This document shows positions 23,067 through 31,626 of a DNA stretch of 44,304 nucleotides, one piece after another. Below the pieces are notes generated by a model, which saw only the letters and a list, made by a program, of their open reading frames with translations, was not told the origin of the DNA and searched no databases. Position numbers and translations under genes: made by a program. How positions within the stretch are numbered: position 1 is the first letter of the stretch; each line of letters starts with the position of its first letter. Source of the DNA: Parachitinimonas caeni. Its GTDB lineage: Bacteria > Pseudomonadota > Gammaproteobacteria > Burkholderiales > Chitinimonadaceae. The stretch covers positions 1-44,304 of the forward strand of contig NZ_JARRAF010000037.1 in the NCBI RefSeq assembly GCF_030129945.1, written 5' to 3'.

Positions 23067-23537
23067 TCAAGGCGTTTTCGGGAATGAAGCGTGGTCGAGA
23101 ATGTATTGCCACTCGCCATTTACCCGGCTGGCGATGTCCGAGAAGCGGCCCTCGACGATGACAGCCTCGCCGCCTTCATGGGGTTCGAGGCGAAGGCTGA
23201 ACAACCCCCACGAATGCACCAGATTGCCGGACGCAATGTAATGCGCGTCGCGGATTGTGACGCGCGCCTGGTACTGCTTGAACATGCCGCCATAGCTGGC
23301 CACGATATTCTGCGTGCCCCTGACAACCATCTTATCCAGGCCAAAAACCGTGGTGGAAGCGGGGTTCATCCGCGCTAATGCCTGGGTGTCGCCGGCCTCG
23401 ACTGCGCGGCTCCAGGCTCTGACGGGTTCGCTCAGACCATCCTTGATCTGCACCGGGGCTTTCTGGCTGGCCAAGGCGGGTGCGGCCAGCGCCAGTGCGG
23501 CCAGGATGCTTATGCCGGGGCTTGTGAGGGGGTTCAT
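23067..23537 (-). CDS. Exported NTF2-like (SnoaL/DUF4440-type) protein
   Basis: The protein has 156 residues with a signal peptide (1-23, ending ALAS). The mature part (PVRAWSRAVEAGDTQALARMNPASTTVFG...IVASYGGMFKQYQARVTIRDAHYIASGNLVHSWGLFSLRL...GRFSDIASRVNGEWQYILDHAS) has the typical secondary-structure pattern of SnoaL-like NTF2 domains. It is probably periplasmic. It is the first gene of the minus-strand unit leading to the Old Yellow Enzyme and lies opposite the LysR gene, so it may be induced together with the enzyme. Its ligand is unknown. Confidence 0.7.
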   Translation of the reverse strand: MNPLTSPGISILAALALAAPALASQKAPVQIKDGLSEPVRAWSRAVEAGDTQALARMNPASTTVFGLDKMVVRGTQNIVASYGGMFKQYQARVTIRDAHYIASGNLVHSWGLFSLRLEPHEGGEAVIVEGRFSDIASRVNGEWQYILDHASFPKTP

Positions 23538-23610
23538 GTCGTTCTCCTTGCGGGTGGCGGGTAGGGCAAGTGTGCGATGGTTTCGCCATGCCGAGAACTG
23601 CAGGAACTAG

Positions 23611-23640
23611 AATTCACACTATTCCAATTTGTTATGAATT
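23611..23640. promoter_or_regulatory. Candidate LysR operator in the divergent promoter region
   Basis: aattca (23611-23616) and tgaatt (23635-23640) form an inverted repeat in the 111-base gap between the divergent NTF2-like and LysR genes. This is the normal position of a LysR-regulated promoter, and the surrounding DNA is locally AT-rich. The match is short. Confidence 0.35.
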
Positions 23641-23648
23641 GAAGTGCC

Positions 23649-24605
23649 ATGAACGAGCTGAAAGCGATGCGGGTGTTTGTGCGATGCGCCGAGCGAGGCA
23701 GCTTCTCGGCCGTTGCGCGCGAGTTTGAAACCACCCAGCCCAATATCAGCAAACTGGTGGCAGCGCTCGAAGCGCATCTGGGCGGCAAGCTCTTTGTAAG
23801 AGCCGTGCAGGGCCTGCGCTTAAGCCCGGAAGGCCAGCAGTACTACAGCGAGATCAAACCGGTTGTCGAGGCACTGACCCGTGCCGAAGAAAACTTTGGC
23901 CAGCTGCGCAATCAGGTATCGGGCACCGTGCGCCTGTCGGCCTCCCAAGCCTTTGCCCGCCTGCAGGTGCTCCCCCATCTGCCAGCCCTGCTGGCGCGCT
24001 ACCCCCAGTTACAGGTTGATTTGCAGGTAAACGACCGTGCGGTGGATCTGATCGAAGACAACATCGACATCGCCTTTCGCTTCGGCCCGCTCAAAGACAG
24101 CACCCTGCTGGCCCGCCGCCTTGGCGTGAGCCGGCGCGTTACCGTGGCCACACCGGCCTACCTGCAGCAATACGGCACGCCCCTGGCGCCGGCCGAGCTT
24201 GCCGGGCACGAGTGCATCTTTTTCGACCAGCCCAATACCTCGCGCGACTGGACCTACTTCCTCAACCCCACCCGTGCAGCCAGCCCGCAGGCTGGCCGGC
24301 CGCGACCCATACCGGTACGCATCGCCGGGCGCTTTCAAACCAACAGCCCGGAAGCACTGCGCCAGGCCGTACTAAGCGGCATGGGCATCGCCCAGATATC
24401 TGCCTGGATGGTCAGTGCCGACATTCAAGCCGGCCGGCTGTGCCTGCTGCTGCAGGACTACGCCATTGCCGACACCCCGATCCACGCCGTCTCGACCCTC
24501 AACGCCCGCCAATCCGCCAAGATAAAAGCCGTCATCGACTTCTACGAGGCAGCCTTGCGCGAAGAGCTGGCGGCAACCCAGCCGGTGCTAGGCGATGCCG
24601 GCTAG
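23649..24605 (+). CDS. LysR family transcriptional regulator
   Basis: The protein has 318 residues. The N-terminal winged helix-turn-helix reads MNELKAMRVFVRCAERGSFSAVAREFETTQPNISKLVAALEAHLGGKLF (about 1-55), followed by the VRAVQGLRLSPEGQQYY linker. A periplasmic-binding-protein-like effector domain follows, containing GTVRLSASQAF and the DLIEDNIDIAFRFGPLKDSTLLARRLG block characteristic of the CrgA/DsdC-like subgroup. It lies divergent from the NTF2-like and Old Yellow Enzyme genes and most likely regulates them in response to an electrophile or aromatic inducer. Effector unknown. Confidence 0.9.
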   Translation: MNELKAMRVFVRCAERGSFSAVAREFETTQPNISKLVAALEAHLGGKLFVRAVQGLRLSPEGQQYYSEIKPVVEALTRAEENFGQLRNQVSGTVRLSASQAFARLQVLPHLPALLARYPQLQVDLQVNDRAVDLIEDNIDIAFRFGPLKDSTLLARRLGVSRRVTVATPAYLQQYGTPLAPAELAGHECIFFDQPNTSRDWTYFLNPTRAASPQAGRPRPIPVRIAGRFQTNSPEALRQAVLSGMGIAQISAWMVSADIQAGRLCLLLQDYAIADTPIHAVSTLNARQSAKIKAVIDFYEAALREELAATQPVLGDAG

Positions 24606-24899
24606 TGTTGCATCACAACGGAGGTGAGTTTGATGTGGACGATTCAGGATATTGCCCAGCCCGTATTCTTTGACCAAAGGCCATGCGCATGTGCGTGCAT
24701 TGTCCTCACTCGCTTTTCATGTGCCCCTCAAGCGTGGCCTATAGTGAAGAGGGCGCAGAGCTACGCGAATTTGATCGATCAAGCAGGCGTTGGGGGCGGG
24801 AAAGGTGGAGCGGGACAAGGGGAATAGAATGTTAGGCGTCAGTTCAGGAACGCTATGTTGCAGCTGGCCGCAGTGCGATTTACGTTAGGTCTCTCCTTC
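24606..24899. other. Gap before the cassette-like genes, with GTTAGGC and GTTAGGT boxes
   Basis: No gene is supported here. GTTAGGC at 24830-24836 and GTTAGGT at 24884-24890 match the integron recombination core GTTRRRY. The second lies nine bases before the first cassette-like gene and is the exact reverse complement of the ACCTAAC box at 25362-25368. No integrase gene or full upstream attC partner box is visible. Confidence 0.4.
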
Positions 24900-25331
24900 A
24901 TGCGTATGAATGGTTGGTATCGGCTTTGGGTTGTGGCTGCCATTATTTGGTTCTGTCTCATTTCCATCGGGGCTTGGTATCTTCGTCCCAAGCCTGAATC
25001 AATATCTCACCGAAAAGAGTTCCTGGCTGCGGTCAGCCCAACAAGTGCAATGCATCAGTGTTCTTGGACAACAGCGCAACAAGACTGTGAGAAGGAAGCA
25101 AAGGTCGTGGTACAAATGCCCAACGGTTATAACGTTCTGCTTGCCGTTGATGACAAAGAAAACGGCCTATCCGTTGTAAGGAGCTATTGGAGAGCAGTCC
25201 AAAATGAAGCTTGGAAACAACAAAAGCAGACAGCGTTATGTGCTCTCGGTATCTGGCTGATTCCTTCGATTGCAGCTCTACTCGTTGGTCATGGAGTGGC
25301 GTGGGTGCGGCGTGGTTTTCAGGGAAGGTAG
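24900..25331 (+). CDS. Small two-pass membrane protein in a cassette-like unit
   Basis: The protein has 143 residues from MRMNGWYRLWVVAAII; an ATG 15 codons upstream is possible but would cross the GTTAGGT box. There are two hydrophobic segments, one near the N terminus (about 7-26) and one near residues 113-132, with a soluble loop of about 85 residues between them containing two Cys. The RLWVV-type first membrane segment recalls many short hypothetical proteins carried by integron cassettes and mobile DNA. No function is known. GC content is lower than in the flanking genes. Confidence 0.6.
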   Translation: MRMNGWYRLWVVAAIIWFCLISIGAWYLRPKPESISHRKEFLAAVSPTSAMHQCSWTTAQQDCEKEAKVVVQMPNGYNVLLAVDDKENGLSVVRSYWRAVQNEAWKQQKQTALCALGIWLIPSIAALLVGHGVAWVRRGFQGR

Positions 25332-25361
25332 AGTGCAAGACATAGCCCGTTCGAGCCAGAG

Positions 25362-25416
25362 ACCTAACCCTGCATTCGAAGGGAGCTGCGCAACCATCTC
25401 AATCCCGCGTTGGGGC
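25362..25416 (+). other. attC-like site A (integron cassette recombination site)
   Basis: ACCTAAC (25362-25368) is followed at 25409-25416 by GTTGGGGC. The two ends pair imperfectly across the site (CCTAACCCTGCATTCGA against the complement of TCAATCCCGCGTTGGG), with an extra unpaired base, as in real attC hairpins. Length is 55 bases, at the short end for attC. ACCTAAC is the exact complement of GTTAGGT at 24884-24890, as expected for the two ends of one cassette. Confidence 0.55.
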
Positions 25417-25493
25417 TCACATCACAAGTAATGCCTTGCGTTCTCGCGGTTTCATAGCTCGTGCTGATTGGACGCTTTCAAAGAGGAAGAAAA

Positions 25494-25742
25494 ATGGAAG
25501 TCTGGATTAAAGCCCTCGAAGTTGAGATGCAGGTAAAGCAAAAAGGAATCGAGCTGGAAGTTCGCAGCCCAGATGGAAAGGAACAGCTTGGAGACTGTTA
25601 TGTAACCATGACTGGCCTTGTTTGGTGTAACGGAAAAACCAAGAAGGAAAACGGCATCAAAGTTAAATGGGAAGACCTCATTGCGATTTGTAAATCGGAC
25701 GCCTCGCTTAAAGCTGCCGTCAAAGCAGCCAAAGCGCTATAG
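25494..25742 (+). CDS. Hypothetical 82-residue cassette protein
   Basis: The protein has 82 residues from MEVWIKALEVEMQVKQKGIELE, with agaggaag as ribosome site. It is a small, lysine-rich protein with alternating strand-like segments (GIELEVRSPDGKEQLGDCYVTMTGLVWCNGKTKKENGIKVKW) and a C-terminal helix (DASLKAAVKAAKA). I recognise no family. It lies between two attC-like sites on the same strand as its neighbours, which is the arrangement of integron gene cassettes. Confidence 0.6.
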   Translation: MEVWIKALEVEMQVKQKGIELEVRSPDGKEQLGDCYVTMTGLVWCNGKTKKENGIKVKWEDLIAICKSDASLKAAVKAAKAL

Positions 25743-25743
25743 A

Positions 25744-25813
25744 GCCTCAACCCGCCAGCCCACATGGAACTGCGCGATAAAATCTCGCAGCGTCCGTGAC
25801 TCCTACGTTAGAC
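25744..25813 (+). other. attC-like site B (integron cassette recombination site)
   Basis: GCCTCAAC (25744-25751) opens a 70-base site that closes with GTTAGAC (25807-25813), a perfect GTTRRRY core. The middle holds an imperfect stem (ctgcgcga at 25770-25777 with tctcgcag at 25783-25790). It begins two bases after one stop codon and ends four bases before the next start codon, the usual spacing of cassette genes. GCCTCAAC is complementary in seven of eight bases to GTTGGGGC at 25409-25416, the start of the same cassette. Confidence 0.65.
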
Positions 25814-25817
25814 ACCA

Positions 25818-26225
25818 ATGGAGGCATACGAATATCGCAAATTGGGCTTGCCACTTCGCTGTGCCGTCGAGGTTGCGGCACAATTGGGACGAATTGCCAA
25901 GCCCCTTGAGCGGCATTTACGAGAAGAATTCAAGAAGGGTGATCACAGAGCCGCGAAGGCCCTCGGAATGCTCGGCACCATCGAGCAAGAAACCGTCGCC
26001 GCGCTTGCAGAGTCGCTACTTGGCGGTCCCGACCTTTCGCACGAATCGGCCCGTGCCTTGGTCTGTTGCGGAGAGGCCGAAAATCCGGAGGTTCGCAAAG
26101 TAGTCGAGTCTTCAGAGAAGGCTAAAGCCATACTCTCCTGGGCTGCATCCTACGTTGGCCGGCAGAATTCGCATAAGCCCCCCATTGTTGATGCTCAACC
26201 GCTCTGTCAAGGGGGCTGGCTGTAA
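25818..26225 (+). CDS. HEAT-like helical protein in a cassette-like unit
   Basis: The protein has 135 residues and starts five bases after the GTTAGAC core of attC-like site B. It is almost entirely helical by pattern, with repeats of the type AAKALGMLGTIEQETVAALAESLL and ESARALVCCGEAENPEVRKVV that resemble short HEAT or armadillo repeats. I recognise no family. The C terminus (IVDAQPLCQGGWL) may include non-native sequence where the cassette ends. GTCCAAC at 26329-26335, six of seven bases complementary to GTTAGAC, could be the remains of its own attC, cut short by the neighbouring gene. Confidence 0.55.
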   Translation: MEAYEYRKLGLPLRCAVEVAAQLGRIAKPLERHLREEFKKGDHRAAKALGMLGTIEQETVAALAESLLGGPDLSHESARALVCCGEAENPEVRKVVESSEKAKAILSWAASYVGRQNSHKPPIVDAQPLCQGGWL

Positions 26226-26349
26226 TCCCTCTACAGTTCGAAAACCCAAGGCCGCATGCAGCGCTGCCTCGCCCAGAAGCCGCCGCGCCAAAGGCGCTGG
26301 CTAACCAAGCCAGCTCCTCCACCCAAAAGTCCAACGTCTTTCCCCACCG

Positions 26350-27567
26350 CTAGTTCAAGCCCGCTGCCAGGATGGCGGCATCTACCTGGCGGATGACTTT
26401 CATCTGCAGCGATGCCTCGCCTTCCGGGTGGTCTTCGTCGAGTTTGTTCATCATTACGGCATAGCTGATGCCGGACGGGAGCTGGCGCAGTACGGTGGCT
26501 ACGCCGGGGTCGGCGCCGCTGAAGCCGCCGTTGTTCGAACCTTCCAGCGGCTTGCCGTCGGGGATGCGGTAGCGACCGGCAAATTTTGCCATCGCGCTGG
26601 CGGTGGTGATGGTGGCGCCAACCGCTACCCAGTTTTCTGCCCTGACCGCGCCATCGAGCGCCGAGACCACTTTGCCGGGTTCGAATACGCTCGGTGCCGT
26701 CACGGTAGTCTGGTAGTTGGGCTCGCGTGGGTTGCGATCTTTAAGGCGCGACTTGGCGGCTTCGATGTCCCGGCCGGGCACGCCAAGCGGGGCGAAGATG
26801 GCTAGCCGGATGTAGTCGATGTAAGGCATCTTGGCGGCTTGCTCGATGATGCGGCCCAGCAGCAGATAGCCGAAGTTGGAGTAGGCGGCGCGGGTGCCCG
26901 GCGCGTGGTCGAGCGGCCGGGCCAGTACGGCGCGCATCAGGTCGGTCTGCTCGGGGGCGGTGCTGAGGCCCAGCTGTTGCTGGATGGCGGCTTCTTCGGT
27001 CAGCGGGTCGCCTGATACGGTGGCATCCCAACCGCCTTGGTGATCCAGCAGATGCTGAATGGTGATCTCGGCAAGCCGTGGGTCATGGGTGGGCAGCGAA
27101 GCGGGCAGGGCCAGCCAGCAACGGCCGTTGCCTTCGGTGCAGAACACCTTGTCGGTCATCGCCAGCACCCCATCGCGGGCCAGCCGCTGGATGGCGGCGG
27201 CGGTGACGGGCTTGATGATGCTGGCGGTCATGAACAGGGCGTCTGCGGGTAGCGGCACGGTCGCGGCGGCGTCGCGATGCCCGAACGCCTGTTCAAGTAG
27301 CGGTGTGTCGCCCTTGAAGATGGCGATGGTGGCCGCTGTAACGCCGGCCTGGGCCAGCAGGGGTTTCAGGGCAGCATCGACCTTGCCGGAAAGGTCGCCG
27401 GCACAGGCTTGCAGCTCGCCAGTGCTGGCCGAGGGATGGCGGGCCACGCAGCTGACCGAGCGTTGCGTGGCTTGCGCCGAATCGCTCTGGCACCCGCCCA
27501 GCGATAGCGCCACGGCGCCCGCCAGCAGATAGACCGCTTCTTGGTTGCAAAGTCGGGGAAACATCAT
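26350..27567 (-). CDS. Serine hydrolase (class C beta-lactamase-like) lipoprotein
   Basis: The protein has 405 residues. A lipoprotein signal peptide ends in LGGC (Cys26). The catalytic S-x-x-K is SIIK (Ser116, Lys119) and the second motif is YSN (229-231, in AAYSNFGYLLLG). These define the serine beta-lactamase/D-alanine carboxypeptidase-like hydrolase family (EstB, AmpH and relatives). Relatives include esterases, peptidases and penicillin-binding proteins. True AmpC enzymes are not usually lipoproteins, so a periplasmic esterase or peptidase is more likely than resistance. AAGAGG lies six bases before the ATG. It is divergent from the two-component system that follows. Confidence 0.85.
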   Translation of the reverse strand: MMFPRLCNQEAVYLLAGAVALSLGGCQSDSAQATQRSVSCVARHPSASTGELQACAGDLSGKVDAALKPLLAQAGVTAATIAIFKGDTPLLEQAFGHRDAAATVPLPADALFMTASIIKPVTAAAIQRLARDGVLAMTDKVFCTEGNGRCWLALPASLPTHDPRLAEITIQHLLDHQGGWDATVSGDPLTEEAAIQQQLGLSTAPEQTDLMRAVLARPLDHAPGTRAAYSNFGYLLLGRIIEQAAKMPYIDYIRLAIFAPLGVPGRDIEAAKSRLKDRNPREPNYQTTVTAPSVFEPGKVVSALDGAVRAENWVAVGATITTASAMAKFAGRYRIPDGKPLEGSNNGGFSGADPGVATVLRQLPSGISYAVMMNKLDEDHPEGEASLQMKVIRQVDAAILAAGLN

Positions 27568-27717
27568 GATGAGCCTCTTGCATCGGTAAAAATCTGGCTC
27601 ACATCATGCGGCGGCGAATCTTAAGCAAACCTTAAGCGCGCAGCCCGCTGGCTCGGCTTTGTGCGGCCAATGCGGTTTAATGGTCGCCCGCCAACTGCAC
27701 CGGGCTGCCGAATCCCC

Positions 27718-28374
27718 ATGCATATTCTGATGATTGAAGACGATCTTGATCTGGGCCTCGCCTTGCAAAGAGCCCTCAAGACTGAAGGTTTCACTACCGA
27801 ATGGTGGCGCCGTATCGCCGATGCACCGGCATTGCCCCGCGCAAGCGATTACGACTGCATCCTGCTTGATCTGTCTCTGCCCGACGGCACCGGCTTCAGC
27901 CTGCTGCGGCAGTGGCGGCAGGCCGGGGTGACGGTGCCGATTTTGATCATGACCGCCTTGTCGGCTCTGGATGACCGGCTGGCCGGGCTTGATGGCGGTG
28001 CCGATGATTTTGTCGTCAAGCCGTTTGCCGTGGCGGAGCTGGTGTCGCGAATCCGGGCGGTGTCGCGCCGCTATGCCCAGCAGGCCAGCGAGGTCTGGGC
28101 ACTGGGTGATCTGGAAATCGAGCCGCGCCGCCATCTGCTGCGCATAGCCGGGGAGGCGGTTGAGTTGTCTTTGCGTGAATTCCGTTTGCTGCTGGAACTG
28201 GCCAGAGAGCCGGGGAATGTGGTGCCCAAGGGCATCCTCGCGCAACGGCTCGAACCGCTGGGCGACCCGGTGAACTTTGGCGCCATTGACGTGCATGTCT
28301 GTAATCTGCGCGCCAAGATCGGTGCAGAACGTATTCGCACCGTGCGCGGTGTCGGTTATCTGCTGGTGGTCTGA
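27718..28374 (+). CDS. OmpR-family response regulator
   Basis: The protein has 218 residues from MHILMIEDDLDLG; the in-frame ATG 19 codons upstream lies in non-homologous sequence. The receiver domain shows the acidic pair Asp8/Asp9, phosphoacceptor Asp51 (CILLDLSLPDG) and Lys101 (VVKPFA). The C-terminal winged helix has the OmpR/PhoB pattern (LSLREFRLLLELAREPGNVVPKGILAQRLE...VHVCNLRAKIG...IRTVRGVGYLL). It resembles the QseB/PmrA/TctD group. The sensor kinase gene overlaps by one base (TGATG). The divergent serine hydrolase gene is a possible target. Confidence 0.9.
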   Translation: MHILMIEDDLDLGLALQRALKTEGFTTEWWRRIADAPALPRASDYDCILLDLSLPDGTGFSLLRQWRQAGVTVPILIMTALSALDDRLAGLDGGADDFVVKPFAVAELVSRIRAVSRRYAQQASEVWALGDLEIEPRRHLLRIAGEAVELSLREFRLLLELAREPGNVVPKGILAQRLEPLGDPVNFGAIDVHVCNLRAKIGAERIRTVRGVGYLLVV

Positions 28375-29807
28375 TGAATCCTTCCCCATTGCCCAAAGCC
28401 AAGGCGTTTGGCATTCCCGATCTGCCGGTGCTACATCCTCTCACCCGTAAAACCCTGCTCCGGCGCGTGGTACTGGCCTTGCTCGCCGCTTTTCTGCTGG
28501 TGTGGCTGGTCCTGGGCGCCGTGCAATTTCTGATTGCCAGCAACCAGTCGAATACCGACGAGGGTATTCGTGAAGCAGCAACGGGTTTGTCGGAAGCGCT
28601 GGCGCCCATCACGAGCCCTGTCGAGGCGCGGGCGATCAGTGAGGCAACCTCACGCCAGTTCAATGCCTTCTACCGTCGCCAAGAGGTGCCGGCCGCCATG
28701 CTTATTCAGCTGCAGGATGAGCAGGGGCAGATCTTGTTTCTATCCTCCAATGCAGGCGGGATAGCGCTGAAGGCCGAGCTGACGCAGATGACTACGCTTC
28801 ATATCAAGGGGCGGTTGTTTCGGGCATTTGCCTGCAAGGCTGGGCGGTGGCAGATCGTGCTGGCTGGGGCAGAGCCGGGCACGCTTTGGCTGATACAGTC
28901 TTTGCTGAAGGAACTGTTGCTCTATCTGGGGCTGGCCTTCCCCTGCATCTGTCTGCCGATCTGGCTGGCGGTTTCCCGGGGCTTGCTGCCCTTACGCCGT
29001 TTTTCCGAGCAGATTGCCGCCCGGGGTGCGGACAATCTGCAGCCGGTGGGCATCGACCCCGAGTTCGAGGAACTCAAACCTCTGGCGTCCGCGCTTGACC
29101 GTCTGCTGGCGCGGCTGCGCAGCAAGGTCGAGCGCGAGCATGGCTTTGTGCAGGATGCAGCGCACGAGCTGCGTACCCCCATGGCGGTGATTGCCGCACA
29201 GGCCCATGTCATGGCAATGGCCGATGATCTGCCCAAACGCCAGGAGGCCGCACAGCAACTCGATCAGGCAATTGCCCGGGCCTCGCATCTGGTGGAACAG
29301 CTGCTGCAGCTAGCGCGCATGGATCAGGAAAAATCGGGGCAGCTTGGGCCATTGGCCGTGGCAGATACCGCCAGACGCTGTCTGGCCATGTTGGCGCCGT
29401 TTGCCATGAAGCGGGGCCAGGAGCTATCGCTGGAAGCTCCCGACCAATTGTGCTTTCCACTTGCCGAGCCCCTGTTTGAGTCGATACTGGTCAATCTGCT
29501 GGATAACGCCATTCGCTACGGGGCGGAAGGTGGCTGTATCGAGGTCGAGTTGTCTGAAGCCGGGGGCGGATTGCTGCTGTCGGTAGCTGATGATGGCCCC
29601 GGCATTGCGCCTGCAGACCGGCAGAAAGTCTTCGAGCGCTTTTATCGTGGCGGAGGCCATGACACCCAGGGCACGGGCCTGGGCCTGGCCATTGTCCAGC
29701 AAGCCGTGCAAAGCTCGGGCGGCCAGGTGCAGCTTACCTCGGGCTTGAAAGGCCGTGGCTGCCGGTTTCTGGCAGAGTGGCCCCGGCCGCAGCAAGCCAG
29801 GAAATAG
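28374..29807 (+). CDS. Sensor histidine kinase
   Basis: The protein has 477 residues. There are two membrane segments (about 31-54 and 181-203) around a periplasmic domain of about 125 residues, followed by a HAMP-like linker. The dimerisation box is DAAHELRTPMAVIAAQ with His264. The ATPase motifs are NLLDNAIRYG (N box), VADDGPGIAP (G1), FERFYRG (F box) and GTGLGLAIVQQAV (G2). This is the EnvZ/QseC-type class. It is translationally coupled to the response regulator. The signal sensed is unknown. Confidence 0.9.
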   Translation: MNPSPLPKAKAFGIPDLPVLHPLTRKTLLRRVVLALLAAFLLVWLVLGAVQFLIASNQSNTDEGIREAATGLSEALAPITSPVEARAISEATSRQFNAFYRRQEVPAAMLIQLQDEQGQILFLSSNAGGIALKAELTQMTTLHIKGRLFRAFACKAGRWQIVLAGAEPGTLWLIQSLLKELLLYLGLAFPCICLPIWLAVSRGLLPLRRFSEQIAARGADNLQPVGIDPEFEELKPLASALDRLLARLRSKVEREHGFVQDAAHELRTPMAVIAAQAHVMAMADDLPKRQEAAQQLDQAIARASHLVEQLLQLARMDQEKSGQLGPLAVADTARRCLAMLAPFAMKRGQELSLEAPDQLCFPLAEPLFESILVNLLDNAIRYGAEGGCIEVELSEAGGGLLLSVADDGPGIAPADRQKVFERFYRGGGHDTQGTGLGLAIVQQAVQSSGGQVQLTSGLKGRGCRFLAEWPRPQQARK

Positions 29808-29835
29808 CGGGCACCGCTTTTTTGCAATCGTCTTC

Positions 29836-29862
29836 TAAAGTTTCCCGAACCGGTTCCGATAT
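29836..29862 (+). promoter_or_regulatory. Sigma-28 (FliA) promoter of the flagellin gene
   Basis: TAAAGTTT (29836-29843), 11 bases, then TCCGATAT (29855-29862) matches the sigma-28 consensus TAAAGTTT-N11-GCCGATAA in all eight -35 bases and six of eight -10 bases. It lies 65 bases before the fliC start codon, as expected for a late flagellar promoter. Confidence 0.9.
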
Positions 29863-29927
29863 ATGGCTCGAAGGCGCCGTGCGCCGGGGACTTACCGAAA
29901 TCGGGATCCGATTCAAGGAGACGCAAA

Positions 29928-31532
29928 ATGCAAGTGATTAACACGAATATCCCGTCGCTCAACGCGCAACGGAACCTATCCACCTCGCAGACCAGCTTGA
30001 CGACATCGCTGCAACGCCTGTCGTCCGGTTTGCGGATTAACAGTGCCAAAGACGACGCCGCAGGCCTTGCGATCTCCGAGCGTTTTTCCGCACAGATTCG
30101 CGGTATGGACCAAGCCCGCCGCAACGCCAACGACGGGGTGTCGATTGCGCAGACCGGTGAAGGCGCGCTGGAACAGATGGGCAACATTCTCCAGCGTATC
30201 CGCGAACTGGCCGTACAGTCGGGTAACGCCACCAACTCCCAGTCTGACCGCGAAGCGCTGAACTCAGAAGTCACGCAGCTGGTATCAGAACTGGACCGGT
30301 TCTCGACCGCCACCGAGTTCAACGGTCAGAAACTGTTTGATGGCAGCTTCGGCGCAGCCACCTACCAGATCGGTGCTAACGCCAATCAGACCATCAACGC
30401 CACCACCGCCAACTTCCGTACCAACCAGTATGGTACCTACCAGCTGGGTGTCGGTAACGGGACGGGCATCGGCACCGTGACCTCGTTTACCTCGGGCGCC
30501 ACCTCCACTTCGGCAGGCAGCACTGGCGTGGTGTCTACCGGTGGTTTGAACGTCACGACATCCGGGACGTTCAGCATTAATGGTGTGACGATTTCCGCCA
30601 GTGGTACCGACAGTGCAGCCGCGCTGGCTACCAAGATTAATGCGGCTAACGCCGGCGTCGAGGCCAGTGCCCGCACCGAAGCCACCCTGACCTTCTCGGC
30701 CAGCGGCTCGTTCAGCCTGACAGCCGCATCAAAGAGTAATACCTTCGAAGCGGTGGCCTTCAACGTGACCGATGCCGATGGCGACGGTTCGATCGAGCAG
30801 GAAGACTATGCGCAGGCGGTGGCCGCATTCAATGCCAAGTCTTCGAAGACCGGTATCGTGGCGCAGGTTGTGGACTTCCAGACCACCAATGCAGGGGTGA
30901 CAGAAACCCGTTCGGGCTTGAGGCTGGTCGCAGCAGACGGTAGCAATATCGCCCTGGCGGCTTCGGGTGGCTTTGCGGCCGATGTGGCGATTTGGAATGC
31001 CAGCGGTACGGCAGGCGTTGATGCCACCTTGCTGACCAGCGGTTCCTCGGCGGCGGCGGCTTCGGGATCATCGGATGCGACGCTATATATCGGCGGCCAG
31101 GTCACCGTCAACTCGCGTGGTTCGTATGCCCTGACATCGGCTGGTGCAGCCTTCGCTTCCGGGGTTGTCAACTTCGGTGGCGTAGCGGCGAACGCAGTAG
31201 TATCTTCCGATATAAGAACGGTTGAAAAGATTGATATCTCGACTGTTGAAGGGGCGACCCAGGCGCTCAGAGTGGTAGATGACGCCCTGTCGCTGGTCAA
31301 TGATCAACGCGCCAAGTTCGGTGCCTTGCAAAGCCGGTTTGCGGCCACGATCACGAACCTGCAGACAACCTCCGAGAACCTCACTTCGGCGAGATCGCGG
31401 ATCAGGGATGCAGACTTCGCATCGGAAACGGCGAACCTGACACGGGCACAGATCTTGCAACAGGCAGGTACCGCGATGCTGGCTCAGGCGAATGCGCTAC
31501 CTAACCAGGTTCTGAGTCTGCTCCGCGGCTAA
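29928..31532 (+). CDS. fliC: Flagellin
   Basis: The protein has 534 residues. The conserved D0/D1 N terminus ([20 protein letters not shown]...[20 protein letters not shown]) and C terminus ([40 protein letters not shown]) are complete. The variable centre (about residues 160-435) is Ser/Thr/Ala-rich, which fits an O-glycosylated flagellin. Within it [12 protein letters not shown] (282-293) is a full EF-hand-type calcium-binding loop, which is unusual for a flagellin. An aaggaga ribosome site and a sigma-28 promoter lie upstream. Assembly needs FliS (chaperone) and FliD (cap), both encoded just downstream. Confidence 0.97.
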   Translation: MQVINTNIPSLNAQRNLSTSQTSLTTSLQRLSSGLRINSAKDDAAGLAISERFSAQIRGMDQARRNANDGVSIAQTGEGALEQMGNILQRIRELAVQSGNATNSQSDREALNSEVTQLVSELDRFSTATEFNGQKLFDGSFGAATYQIGANANQTINATTANFRTNQYGTYQLGVGNGTGIGTVTSFTSGATSTSAGSTGVVSTGGLNVTTSGTFSINGVTISASGTDSAAALATKINAANAGVEASARTEATLTFSASGSFSLTAASKSNTFEAVAFNVTDADGDGSIEQEDYAQAVAAFNAKSSKTGIVAQVVDFQTTNAGVTETRSGLRLVAADGSNIALAASGGFAADVAIWNASGTAGVDATLLTSGSSAAAASGSSDATLYIGGQVTVNSRGSYALTSAGAAFASGVVNFGGVAANAVVSSDIRTVEKIDISTVEGATQALRVVDDALSLVNDQRAKFGALQSRFAATITNLQTTSENLTSARSRIRDADFASETANLTRAQILQQAGTAMLAQANALPNQVLSLLRG

Positions 31533-31626
31533 GGCTTGGGCGTGGATAGATCATCCTAGTTTGATTGGAAAATCGCCCTGGCCGGTAGTCGGATCGGCTG
31601 GGGCGTAAGCACAGGAGGGTAGCATC

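Noticed and set aside
26122-26334. 70-codon minus-strand open frame after the third cassette gene
   Set aside because: It overlaps the end of the plus-strand gene and has no ribosome site or recognisable pattern.
26350-27567. Resistance beta-lactamase
   Set aside because: SIIK and YSN fit the family, but the lipoprotein signal favours a periplasmic esterase or peptidase. There is no evidence for antibiotic hydrolysis.
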